Shown: positions 16,179 to 24,738 of the stretch, in pieces | How the letters are laid out: each line of letters starts with the position of its first letter | How positions within the stretch are numbered: the first letter of the stretch is position 1 | Source of the DNA: Streptomyces marispadix | Lineage (GTDB): Bacteria; Actinomycetota; Actinomycetes; Streptomycetales; Streptomycetaceae | DNA: 64,000 bases | Assembly: GCF_022524345.1 (NCBI RefSeq) | Contig: NZ_JAKWJU010000002.1 | Location: 1,984,001-2,048,000, forward strand | Reading direction: 5' to 3' | The notes under the pieces: generated by a model | The model's input: the letters and a program-made list of their open reading frames with translations, nothing else | The model's database searches: none | What the model was told of the DNA's origin: nothing | Made by a program: the position numbers and the translations under genes

Positions 16179-17870
16179 GTGTCGTTGATGGCCGCACTCG
16201 CCCGTATGGAGGCCGCCGCGTCCGGGCGCGCACAGCCGCGGACGACCGTGCGCCACCGGCATCTGGCCGAACGCCCCCTGGTCTTCGTGCCGTTGACGAC
16301 GGCGGGCGAGGCGGGAGCGCCCCTCGGAGCCCTGGTGGGCACCGACCGGGAGCGGCCCGAGCTGCTCGTCGTGCCGCAGCCGCGCGACCGCGATCTGCGC
16401 TTCGCCTTCCTCTCCCGTCTCGCCGACGTCGTGCTGCCGCACCTGGAGTCCGCGCAGGACGACATCGAGTTCGAGGAACGCAAGGAGACCGACCCGGAGA
16501 CCGGCAAGAAGGTGACCGTCCAGGTCGAACTCTGCGCGGACGCACCCCAGTTGATCGTCCCCAACGGCCCCGGCGCCGACTTCGTACGGCTGCTGGGCCG
16601 CTCCATGCGCTTCCGCCGTACCGCCGAGGAGGACCCCGACAACCCGTATCCCGCTCCCCCGCGGGTCCCGCTGCTCGGCCGCTGGCTGACGCAGTACGGC
16701 GAACGTGCCCGTGTGCCCGGCTCCTCGCTGCTGCTGTCGATGACCGAGCTGCTGACCCGGCACTGGGCCACGGGCCAGAGCGCGCTGGAGGACCAGCACC
16801 TGGGCGCGCTGCTGGCATGGATCGACCCGCCCGAGGGTCTGAGCGGCGCCGAGGCGGCGCTCAGGGCGGAGGTGGAGCGGGACACGGCGGGGCAGTTGGT
16901 GTGTCCGCCCGCCGGACCGGCCACCGACCCGGCGTTCGACAACAGGCTGCTGGCGCCCGCCGTGGAGCGCTACGACGCGGGCGTCCCGGGCGCCGAGGAC
17001 GAGGTGCGCGAGCTGATCGCCTCCCAGCTACGGCCCGCCTGGGACGCGGTATGGCACGGCATCGACCTGCTGCGGACGCTGCCCGAGGGCGGCCATGTCG
17101 CGGAGCGGTTCAAGCGAGACCGCTGGTCCTACACCGCGCACCGCGACCGCGTACGCGGCGGGGAACCTCCCCAGCCGCGCCGCGACGACGCCGTGACCGC
17201 AGCCGCGAAGCTCGCCCAGCGCGAGCGTGAACAGGCGCGCCTGGAGGCGCAGGAAGCCGTTGACGATCCGCTCGTCATGGCCGAACGCCGTTTCGCCGGC
17301 GAGGCGTTCGCGGGAGAGGTCACCGCGGTGGAGATGGCGTACTCGGAAGGCAAGCGCCAGATGCCCCGGCCCCTGGTCACGCTGCGCACGGACGACCGCC
17401 CGCATCTCGCGGCGGGCGCGAAGGCGCACCGCATCCTGGCCGAAGGGGCCCGCCAGAGCGCCGAGTTCGCGGGTGAGGACGAGCATGAGCCGGGCCTGGT
17501 GACGCTGCGGCTGACCAGCGGCATGGGGCGGGGCAAGGAGCCCGCGCCCGGCACGGTGCCGGAGAAGGGCGACCGGCTCTGCTGGACGCTCTTCGAGCAT
17601 TCGCCGCGCGGCGGGCCGGAGTTGCCGGAGGTGGAGGACACGCCCTGGACACACGGCGGCCCGCCCGCCGAGACCGTGCCCGGCACAGCCACAACCACAG
17701 CCACAGCCACAGCCGCACATCCGGCCGCAGACACAGGCACAGGCACCGCCGCAGACACCACCGCTACGGGCACCTCGGCGGGCACGGGGCCGGACGCCGC
17801 GACGAACCCACCGGCCGTTCAGCCGCCCCTCCCCGCTCCCGACCCGATCACCAGCGAGGACCTGCTGTGA
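16179..17870 (+). CDS. Unknown protein between nuclease and helicase
   Basis: The protein has 563 residues, with no family I recognise. The GTG start (MSLMAALARMEAAASG) has GGGAGG 5-6 bases upstream. The body (1-460) is mixed alpha/beta with many charged residues and no transmembrane segment or signal. Notable pieces are ELLVVPQPRDRDLRFAFLSR, QLIVPNGPGADFVRLLGRSM, a helix-rich region around 330-380 (QREREQARLEAQEA), and RPLVTLRTDDRP. The last 100 residues are a Thr/Ala/Pro-rich disordered tail encoded by an ACAGCC-type hexamer repeat (17690-17720). Its stop overlaps the helicase start (GTGA), so the two are translationally coupled. It is probably an accessory subunit of the nuclease-helicase system. 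Confidence 0.8.
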   Translation: MSLMAALARMEAAASGRAQPRTTVRHRHLAERPLVFVPLTTAGEAGAPLGALVGTDRERPELLVVPQPRDRDLRFAFLSRLADVVLPHLESAQDDIEFEERKETDPETGKKVTVQVELCADAPQLIVPNGPGADFVRLLGRSMRFRRTAEEDPDNPYPAPPRVPLLGRWLTQYGERARVPGSSLLLSMTELLTRHWATGQSALEDQHLGALLAWIDPPEGLSGAEAALRAEVERDTAGQLVCPPAGPATDPAFDNRLLAPAVERYDAGVPGAEDEVRELIASQLRPAWDAVWHGIDLLRTLPEGGHVAERFKRDRWSYTAHRDRVRGGEPPQPRRDDAVTAAAKLAQREREQARLEAQEAVDDPLVMAERRFAGEAFAGEVTAVEMAYSEGKRQMPRPLVTLRTDDRPHLAAGAKAHRILAEGARQSAEFAGEDEHEPGLVTLRLTSGMGRGKEPAPGTVPEKGDRLCWTLFEHSPRGGPELPEVEDTPWTHGGPPAETVPGTATTTATATAAHPAADTGTGTAADTTATGTSAGTGPDAATNPPAVQPPLPAPDPITSEDLL

Positions 17871-19336
17871 GCGCACCACCCGGCCCTTTTGCGACCGGTG
17901 CGGACGACGACGCGGCCACCGTGGAGACCGAAGTGCCCGAAGGTCCGGGCACTCCTGCCACCGCGGCCCCGGACGCGGACACCGGCCATGCCCCGGCGCT
18001 CGCCGCGGCCCGCGCCACCGACGCGATCCTCCACGACACCCTCCACAGCACCAGCCGAGGCGTCGTCGTGGACTCCCCGCCCGGCGCGGGCAAGTCGACG
18101 CTCGTGGTGCGTGCCGCACGCGAACTGGCCGCGGCCGGGCGGCCGTTGATCGTCATCGCGCAGACCAACGCCCAGGTCGACGACCTCGCCGTCCGGCTGG
18201 CCGCCGCCGATCCGGAACTGCCCGTCGGGCGGCTGCACAGCAGTGAGCCACGACCGTACGACCCGGCGCTCGACGACCATCCGTGCGTCGTCACCTCCGC
18301 CAAGGCCGCCGACCTGGCCGGGCTGCCCGTCGTACTGTCCACGGCGGCCAAGTGGGCCTGGGTGAAGCGCGATCCGGAGAAGGCGCCGTGGCCGCACGCG
18401 ATCGTCGACGAGGCGTACCAGATGCGCTCCGACGCGCTGCTCGCCGTCGCCGGGCTCTTCGAGCGGGCGCTCTTCGTGGGCGATCCGGGCCAGCTCGATC
18501 CGTTCAGCCAGGTCGGCTCGGAGCAGTGGGCGGGCCTCACTCACGATCCGTCCGCGAGCGCCGTGACGACGCTGCTGTCCCACAACCCGGATCTGCCGCA
18601 GCACCGGCTTCCCGTCTCATGGCGGCTTCCGGCCTCGGCGGCTCCGCTGGTCTCGGACGCCTTCTATCCGTACACGCCGTTCCGCAGCGGCAGCGGCCCC
18701 CACGACCGCGGCCTCACCTTCCACACCGCCGGGGACGGCTCCGCGCCCGACCTGGTGATCGACGAGGCGGCAGACTCCGGCTGGGGCCTGCTGGAACTGC
18801 CGGAGCGGCTGACCCCGCGTACCGACCCGGAGGCCGTCGCAGCCGTCGCGCAGATCGTGGGCAGGCTGCTGACCCGCGGCGGCGCCACCACCGACGAACG
18901 CTCCACCGGTCCGGTCCCGCTCACCGCCTCCCGTGTCGCGGTCGGCACCGCGCACCGCGACCAGGCGGCGGCGGTCCGCTCCGCGCTCGCCGGGCTGGGG
19001 CTTCCCGAGGAGCTACGGGTCGCGGACGTCGCCGTCGACACGGCGAACCGGCTCCAGGGGCGTGAGTTCGACGTGACGGTCGTGCTCCATCCGCTCTCCG
19101 GCAGGCCCGACGCGACGGCGTTCCATCTGGAGACCGGCCGGCTGTGCGTGCTGACCTCGCGCCACAGGCACGCGTGCATCGTGGTGTGCCGTGCGGGCGT
19201 CCCGCGACTCCTGGACGATCACCCCGCAACGGAGGCGGTACAGCTCGGCGTCACCGTGAAGTTCCCGGACGGCTGGGAGGCCAACCACGCGGTCCTGTCC
19301 CATCTGTCGGCCCACACGGTGCCCTGGGATTCATGA
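17867..19336 (+). CDS. Superfamily 1 DNA/RNA helicase
   Basis: The protein has 489 residues. Motif I is PPGAGKST (residues 71-78). QTNAQVDDLA fits motif Ia. Motif II is AIVDEA (Asp181, Glu182) and motif III is GDPGQLDP. LPVSWRLP fits motif IV, DTANRLQGREFD motif V, and LTSRHRHACIVV motif VI. The order and the QGREFD motif are like the SF1B (RecD/Upf1/Dna2) group. The first 50 residues are acidic and Pro/Ala-rich. The GTG start overlaps the stop of the preceding gene. Together with the Cas4/RecB-like nuclease upstream, it recalls the nuclease plus helicase activities that are fused in Dna2. Confidence 0.9.
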   Translation: MSAPPGPFATGADDDAATVETEVPEGPGTPATAAPDADTGHAPALAAARATDAILHDTLHSTSRGVVVDSPPGAGKSTLVVRAARELAAAGRPLIVIAQTNAQVDDLAVRLAAADPELPVGRLHSSEPRPYDPALDDHPCVVTSAKAADLAGLPVVLSTAAKWAWVKRDPEKAPWPHAIVDEAYQMRSDALLAVAGLFERALFVGDPGQLDPFSQVGSEQWAGLTHDPSASAVTTLLSHNPDLPQHRLPVSWRLPASAAPLVSDAFYPYTPFRSGSGPHDRGLTFHTAGDGSAPDLVIDEAADSGWGLLELPERLTPRTDPEAVAAVAQIVGRLLTRGGATTDERSTGPVPLTASRVAVGTAHRDQAAAVRSALAGLGLPEELRVADVAVDTANRLQGREFDVTVVLHPLSGRPDATAFHLETGRLCVLTSRHRHACIVVCRAGVPRLLDDHPATEAVQLGVTVKFPDGWEANHAVLSHLSAHTVPWDS

Positions 19337-19523
19337 GCCCCGGCGCGGTGTTGTCCGTAGGAACGAAGATCCCGTGGCGGTGAGCGCGCGGCCACGGCGG
19401 CAGGCCGCCGCCGACCGCCCGGCCCAGCGGGTGGACGGCCTGGCACAGCGAAGGCCCGTAGCGGGACAATGACGACGGCGGCCCGTGGTTGGCGGCTGAG
19501 ACGTGACACATGGAGGTAGGCAC

Positions 19524-19886
19524 ATGCCCGAGCCGCACTCGGCTCCGGACCCGCGCGGGAGCGCCCCGCGCTTCCGCCGCCCCGCTCCTCTGCTCTTCGA
19601 GCCGTCGGAGGACAAGGAGGACTCGGAGCAGTTCTTCGATCTGGACACGATCACCGATCCTCGGGAGCTGCTGGAGCGCTCGACGGAGCTGGCGCTGGCG
19701 TTCCGCGCGGCGGCCGACCGTGCCGTGGAGTTCCAGGCGATGGCGGCGGCGCAGCTCGCCGACCCCAAGCGCTTCGACCGGCTCTCGGATGCGGCCGTGG
19801 CCGAGCGGGGCGACTGGTCGGAGGACTACGCACGGAAGATGATCGAGTTCGGCCGGGAGCTGCTCGCCGACCGGGGCCCGCAGTAG
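19524..19886 (+). CDS. Conserved hypothetical acidic protein
   Basis: The protein has 120 residues, with start MPEPHSAPDP preceded by a good GGAGGT. The first 50 residues are Pro-rich and disordered, then an acidic stretch (EDKEDSEQFFDLD) leads into a helical C-terminal half. That half contains ELLERSTELALAFRAAADRAVEFQAMA and DYARKMIEFGRELLADRGP. It has no membrane segments, catalytic motif or cysteine. It lies 187 bases after the helicase on the same strand, so it may or may not be part of that operon. Confidence 0.65.
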   Translation: MPEPHSAPDPRGSAPRFRRPAPLLFEPSEDKEDSEQFFDLDTITDPRELLERSTELALAFRAAADRAVEFQAMAAAQLADPKRFDRLSDAAVAERGDWSEDYARKMIEFGRELLADRGPQ

Positions 19887-20179
19887 CTCGCCGCGCCCCC
19901 GGCCGCTCTCCGCACTCGGTCGCGGAGTGGCCTGTCGCTACGCGGCCGAAGTGCCGTAGCGCTTCGCGCTCTCGTACGGCCGGTGCGCGGTTTCCGGCGA
20001 CGCACGGCATCGGCACGACGGCCGGAAAGAGGCTTGCTCCCCTGTCTTCGAGGGCCGCGTCGTCGCCCGCCGTCATCGGACGCAAGCCGAGCGTGCACGA
20101 TACTGGACCCCGCCCCCGCTTGTCCGATTTTCTTCGCAAGGTGCAAAAGACCCCTGCCTGTCCTGTACATCTGTCTTCC

Positions 20180-21082
20180 ATGAGTGACTGGCAGAGGGAC
20201 GCTGCCCCACGGCACACCCGTCCCGCCGGAGTCCGCAGCAGCACCGGCAACACCGGCGGCTTTGAGAGCAGCGGCGGTTCCGGAAGCACCGGCAGTCCCG
20301 ACGGGCCCGGCACCCCTGAAGGGCGAGGCGGACCAGGAGGACCAGGCGGAGGGGGCCGGTCAGGCAGCACAGGCGGACTCCGCGTATCCGGCAGCTCCGG
20401 CCTGGGGTTCTCCTCCGCCCGTACACCGCGCGGCACGGCGTGCGCGGCCACCCCCGGCGCCTCCTGCGTCACACGCGCCGGCGCCGACTGGCTCGCCTCC
20501 GCGTGCACCCTGACCGCCAGCGTGCACGCGCTCTGGCTGCACCGGCCCGCCTCGCCCAGCGTCCTGCCGTGCGGCACGGCCTTCGACGTGGTGAGCGCGC
20601 CGCCGCTGCCCGGCCGTCTGATTCTCGAGCGCTTATGGTCCAGCGGTCCCGGCAGCGGTCCCGTCGCCGTGCACCGCGGCCGCGTGCTGCTATTCGCCGC
20701 CGCGGGCACGGCCCAGCGGCTGCCCGCGCTGCTGGCCTGGGAGGAGTGGCGCAGTTCACGCGAGGACGCGATTGCCGAAACGTTCCCCTCGCTGATCTGC
20801 CTCGGCTACGGCGACTCCGTGACCATCCCCGCCCTCCGCCCCGGCCACGAGGAGCAGGCACCCTGCCCGTCACGCTGGCTCGTCGCCCCCGACGTCCGCC
20901 GCCCCTGGCTGCCCGGCGCCGGCGTACTGCTGCGCGCCTGCCTGCGCTTGCGCGCCGCACGTCCCGGCCCTCAGCCGCTCACCTCCGTACGCGCAGGTCG
21001 GGGGCCCGGGAGCGACGAAGAACCGATTTCCGGAACTGCGGACCGTGATGCTAGGGTCTATGACGTCACCAGGCGCCGTTAG
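20180..21082 (+). CDS. Primase/polymerase-family-like protein with a TTA codon
   Basis: The protein has about 300 residues from ATG 20180 (MSDWQRDAAPRH). A Gly/Ser/Thr-rich disordered N-terminal third is followed by a domain with WLASACTLTASVHALWLHRP, FDVVSAPPLPGRLILERLW, GPVAVHRGRVLLFAAAGTAQ and SRWLVAPDVRRPWLPG. The end is VYDVTRRR. This matches Streptomyces proteins usually labelled bifunctional DNA primase/polymerase, though I see no catalytic metal site. One leucine codon, at 20633-20635, is TTA, which implies dependence on the bldA tRNA. The tRNA-Lys gene begins just before its stop codon ends. Confidence 0.65.
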   Translation: MSDWQRDAAPRHTRPAGVRSSTGNTGGFESSGGSGSTGSPDGPGTPEGRGGPGGPGGGGRSGSTGGLRVSGSSGLGFSSARTPRGTACAATPGASCVTRAGADWLASACTLTASVHALWLHRPASPSVLPCGTAFDVVSAPPLPGRLILERLWSSGPGSGPVAVHRGRVLLFAAAGTAQRLPALLAWEEWRSSREDAIAETFPSLICLGYGDSVTIPALRPGHEEQAPCPSRWLVAPDVRRPWLPGAGVLLRACLRLRAARPGPQPLTSVRAGRGPGSDEEPISGTADRDARVYDVTRRR

Positions 21083-21146
21083 CTCAGTTGGTTAGAGCAG
21101 CTGACTCTTAATCAGCGGGTCCGGGGTTCGAGTCCCTGACGGCGTA
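21073..21146 (+). tRNA. tRNA-Lys(CTT), copy 1
   Basis: Anticodon stem GCTGA/TCAGC with loop CTCTTAA carries anticodon CTT. The D-arm GCTCAGTTGGTTAGAGC and T-arm GGGGTTCGAGTCCC are typical. The 74 bases are identical to the second copy at 36956-37029. Its first bases overlap the end of the upstream protein-coding gene. Confidence 0.96.
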
Positions 21147-21156
21147 CGTGCACAGC

Positions 21157-21189
21157 GAAGGCCCTCTCGTCCAAGGCGAGGGGGCCTTC
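21157..21189 (+). terminator. Terminator after tRNA-Lys copy 1
   Basis: GAAGGCCCTCTCG (21157-21169) pairs with CGAGGGGGCCTTC (21177-21189) with one G-U pair. Confidence 0.7.
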
Positions 21190-21232
21190 CGCATGCGCGC
21201 GTCCGCGTTCCCGGCCGATCACGAGACCGCCC

Positions 21233-22501
21233 TCAGGCACCGGTGCCCTTGCGGGTCACCTTCACCCGCCACCTGTCTCCGGCTGTGTGCCCCATAACCT
21301 CCACCCGCACCCCGCCGCCATGGCCGGTCAAATAGGAGTCGCCCTTCCCCAGTGGCGCGTCCGCCAGCGAGGGATAGACCGAGCCGTCCGAGCAGCCGTG
21401 GGTGCCGGGATGTCCGTCGACGACCTTCACAGGCCCGTACGTCGAGGCCCGGTCGCTGCGCACCCAGTACAGCAGGACGCCCTCCGAGCACAGCCCACGG
21501 TCGTTGCCCTCGGAGTCGCGGGCCTCTATCGCCAGCGCCTCGTACTGCCCCGTACGTACGACTGCCAGCCGCCGGTCCCCGCGGGCTCCCAGTGGATTCG
21601 CCCCCAGGGGGCGCAGCGTGTGCGTGGTGGTCCCGCCGTCGGCCGGCACACAGCTCACATTGCGGCGGGTGAGCCAGCCCAGCTTCCACTTCTCCCAGGC
21701 GAAGAGATCGGGAGCGAGACCGAACTGGCTGCCCATGAGGTCCCAGTCCCCTACGTAGGTGTCCCAGTCGGCCATTCCGGATGCCGGCCGCTGATAGAGG
21801 TCCGGCAGGTCGAAGGCATGGCCGGTCTCGTGTGCGAGCACATGGCGGTCCGGGGGGCTCTGCTCGAAGACCGTGACGAGGCGGCGCAGCTCCGTGCCGT
21901 CGGCCTCGATGGGGGTGTCGAAGTTCACGACCTTCGTCGCGTCGGAGTCGACGCCGCGGGCGTCGGGGTCGGCGACGAGATAGACGAGGTCGTATTTGCC
22001 GAAGTCGACCCGTGGGTCCGCCGCGGCGATGGCGTCGCGCAGATAGTCGGTGCGCTGCCGCTCGTCCCAGTCGCGCTTTATGCCGTACGAGCGGGAGCTG
22101 GACGGCATCCGGATCCAGTGCTTGCCGGTGTGCGCGTGCAGCTGGAACTTGCCGTAGGACGCACGCCGGTAGAAGTCCGACGTGGCCGGGAAGTGGTCGG
22201 CGGTCAGCTCGCGAGGGGTGGTCAGGGGGCGGGAGTCGGGAAAGGAGAGGAAGAGCATCGCCGCGTCTATGCGATGCCGGGGCCGCGGATAGGCCGGGTC
22301 CCAGCGGTCGACGCCGAGGGAGTGGTGGGCTCCGGTACGGGGCAGGGCGCACGGTGCGGCGACTGCGACGGCGGTGACCGGTCCCGCGAAGAGCGCCATT
22401 CCGACGACGGCGGTGAGTGCCATGAGGACCGCCCCCGCGCGGCGCCATCCGCTCCGCACGGAGGCTGGTCTCCGCGAACCGTGCCTCGTAGAACGCGCCA
22501 C
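21233..22501 (-). CDS. Secreted M6-family metalloprotease
   Basis: The protein has 422 residues. The Arg-rich start, hydrophobic signal core (about 23-48) and Ala-x-Ala-like site suggest export. The peptidase domain contains the zinc motif HETGHAFDLPD (His224, Glu225, His228, with a third ligand Asp about 231), as in immune-inhibitor-A/M6 proteases. The preceding DFGKYDLVYLVAD and following GDWDLMGSQFG also fit the family. A beta-rich C-terminal part (about 300-422) may be a binding domain. The start is GTG. It is divergently transcribed from the GGDEF-EAL gene. Confidence 0.85.
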   Translation of the reverse strand: MARSTRHGSRRPASVRSGWRRAGAVLMALTAVVGMALFAGPVTAVAVAAPCALPRTGAHHSLGVDRWDPAYPRPRHRIDAAMLFLSFPDSRPLTTPRELTADHFPATSDFYRRASYGKFQLHAHTGKHWIRMPSSSRSYGIKRDWDERQRTDYLRDAIAAADPRVDFGKYDLVYLVADPDARGVDSDATKVVNFDTPIEADGTELRRLVTVFEQSPPDRHVLAHETGHAFDLPDLYQRPASGMADWDTYVGDWDLMGSQFGLAPDLFAWEKWKLGWLTRRNVSCVPADGGTTTHTLRPLGANPLGARGDRRLAVVRTGQYEALAIEARDSEGNDRGLCSEGVLLYWVRSDRASTYGPVKVVDGHPGTHGCSDGSVYPSLADAPLGKGDSYLTGHGGGVRVEVMGHTAGDRWRVKVTRKGTGA

Positions 22502-22586
22502 GTGTGGACCTCACCGGGACGGGATCAGGGACCCTTCAACCTTTGCCCGGGATGTCCTGTTAGTCCTGTTCCGTTAGACCAGGCGC

Positions 22587-24668
22587 GTGAGCGGCAATAT
22601 GGCTACTGTGTGTGATGCGCAGCCGTACGCGGTCGAGCCCGTTCCCGCACTACTGCCGGAACGGTCACCCTCGCGTTCACTCTTACGTCCCACGCGTACC
22701 AACGCCCCGGTGGGACGCCGTGGTTGCTGGCTCCGCTCACGCCCGAACCTCTATGATCGGCACATTTCCAGCGCGGATCGCCATGCAGCAACTCGGGCCG
22801 ACCGCCCGGCAGATCCGCACGCGACGAGCCCCCCGGCGGGAGCGATTGGTGAACGAAAACCCATCGAAGGACCGGGCAGGAACTCCGGCGAGACCACCGG
22901 GACTTCACCGCAGAAAATCACGCACCGTAGCCGCGTACGAGGCATCAGGCACGGCAGATCGGAGTGGCGGGGCCGGAAGCGGGAGAGCGACTTCCGGGCC
23001 GCGTTCAACGCCGCCCGCCTCGCGATGGCGATCGTCGACCGCGACGGCAGGGTGGTCAGCGCCAACGACGCGCTCGGCGCACTCCTGGGCGCCGCACCTG
23101 ACTCGCTCGTCTCCACCTCGGTGACCGACCTGCCCTCGCTCGGCCTCGACCGGAACACGATCCGCAACGGGCTGGCCGGCGCGGCTACTTCGCCCCCCTC
23201 GACGGCACCCCGCGGTGGCGACTCCATGAGCTGCACCCGGCGCCTGAAGAATCCCGACGGCCACACCCTGTGGGCCGAGATCTCGCTGATGCCCACCGCA
23301 CACGACGGCGAGACCCTGCTGTCGGTGGCCGACGTCAGCGAGCAGCGCGATCTGCGCGAGCGGCTCCGCCACCTCCAGATGCACGACCCGGTGACGCGGC
23401 TGCCCAACCGCACCCTGTTCTTCGAGCGCCTGGCGACGGCACTGTCCGACACCGCGACCGGCCGCGTGGGCATCTGCTACATCGACCTCGACGGCTTCAA
23501 AGCCGTCAACGACACCCTCGGCCACCGCGTCGGCGACGAACTGCTCGACGCCGTGGCCCGACGCCTCATCCAGTGCGCGGAGGACGGCGGCCAGCGGCAT
23601 CTCGCCGCGAGGCTCGGCGGCGACGAGTTCGCACTGCTCGTGGACGGCTCGACCGGTACGGAACAGCTCACGGCCCTGGCCGGGGCCGCGCTGAAGGCCA
23701 TTCAGCAGCCCTTCGACCTGGGCGGGCAGCGGCTCACGGTCTCCGCCAGCATCGGCGTCGTCGAACGGGAGGCGCAAGGCACGGACCCGACGGAGCTGAT
23801 GCAGGCCGCCGATACGACGCTGTACTGGGCGAAGGCCGACGGCAAGGCACGCTGGACGCTCTTCGACCCCGAGCGCAACGCCCACCGGATGACCCGTCAG
23901 GCGCTCTCCTCGGCACTTCGCGGAGCCGTCGAGCGCGGCGAGTTCGTACTGGACTACCAGCCCATCGTCGACCTCGGCGACGACAAGCTCGTGGGCGTCG
24001 AGGCGCTGGTGCGCTGGCAGCATCCGCAGTTCGGCAAGCTCGGACCGAACCGTTTCATCGGCCTCGCCGAGGAGAACGGCGGGATCGTGCCGCTGGGCCG
24101 CCACGTCCTTGAGGAATCGTGCCGCCAGGCACGTGGCTGGATGCTGGACCATGCGGGGCCGCCCGCCTACGTCAGCGTCAATGTGGCCGTGCGGCAGATG
24201 TGGGACTCCGACCTCGTCGCCGACGTGAGACGCGTACTGGAGGAGACCGGACTGCCGCCGGGACTGCTTCAGTTGGAGCTGACGGAGTCCGCCGTGATGG
24301 GCTCAGCAGGGCGCCCGCTGCAAGCGCTTCAGGACCTCAACGAGATGGGGGTGCGCATCGCCATCGACGACTTCGGCACCGGCTATTCGAACCTGGCGTA
24401 TCTCAGCCGCCTCCCGGTGCGTGTGCTGAAGCTGGACGGCAGCTTCGTGAGCGGTTTCCGCGCGGCACGGCATCCGAACCCGGCGGACGAGACGATCGTC
24501 ACCGCCCTGGTGCGGCTGGCGCATCAGCTCGGGCTGACCGTGACCGCCGAGTGCGTCGAGAGCCCCGCGCAGGCGGACCGGCTGCGCCGCATCGGCTGCG
24601 ACACCGGGCAGGGCTGGCACTTCGCCAAGCCGATGCCCGCGCACTGCGTGGCGGCGCTGCTTCGCTGA
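22587..24668 (+). CDS. PAS-GGDEF-EAL c-di-GMP turnover protein (N-terminus uncertain)
   Basis: The longest frame is 693 residues, but only the part from about residue 133 (22983) is convincing. A PAS domain (FRAAFNAARLAMAIVDRDG, about 135-255) is followed by a GGDEF domain with intact signature ARLGGDEFALL, and an EAL domain with VGVEALVRWQHP, ELTESAVMG and IDDFGTGYSNL. Both catalytic signatures look intact, so it could make or break c-di-GMP; I see no RxxD inhibitory site before GGDEF. The first 130 residues have poor third-position G/C, unusual composition and an in-frame TTA (22683-22685). No good start exists nearer the PAS domain. S. coelicolor has a GGDEF-EAL gene (SCO2817) at the corresponding place. 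Confidence 0.88.
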   Translation: MSGNMATVCDAQPYAVEPVPALLPERSPSRSLLRPTRTNAPVGRRGCWLRSRPNLYDRHISSADRHAATRADRPADPHATSPPAGAIGERKPIEGPGRNSGETTGTSPQKITHRSRVRGIRHGRSEWRGRKRESDFRAAFNAARLAMAIVDRDGRVVSANDALGALLGAAPDSLVSTSVTDLPSLGLDRNTIRNGLAGAATSPPSTAPRGGDSMSCTRRLKNPDGHTLWAEISLMPTAHDGETLLSVADVSEQRDLRERLRHLQMHDPVTRLPNRTLFFERLATALSDTATGRVGICYIDLDGFKAVNDTLGHRVGDELLDAVARRLIQCAEDGGQRHLAARLGGDEFALLVDGSTGTEQLTALAGAALKAIQQPFDLGGQRLTVSASIGVVEREAQGTDPTELMQAADTTLYWAKADGKARWTLFDPERNAHRMTRQALSSALRGAVERGEFVLDYQPIVDLGDDKLVGVEALVRWQHPQFGKLGPNRFIGLAEENGGIVPLGRHVLEESCRQARGWMLDHAGPPAYVSVNVAVRQMWDSDLVADVRRVLEETGLPPGLLQLELTESAVMGSAGRPLQALQDLNEMGVRIAIDDFGTGYSNLAYLSRLPVRVLKLDGSFVSGFRAARHPNPADETIVTALVRLAHQLGLTVTAECVESPAQADRLRRIGCDTGQGWHFAKPMPAHCVAALLR

Positions 24669-24738
24669 GCGGGGACGGGCGCTCCTGCGCCGGGCGGGGG
24701 CGGTGGCACTGCCGCGCCGAGCGGGAACAGCGCTGCTC

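Noticed and set aside
15979..16188. A 69-residue small gene between nuclease and unknown protein
   Set aside because: The translation is low-complexity Ala/Pro/Ser/Arg, encoded by short repeats, with no good ribosome binding site; left as a gap.
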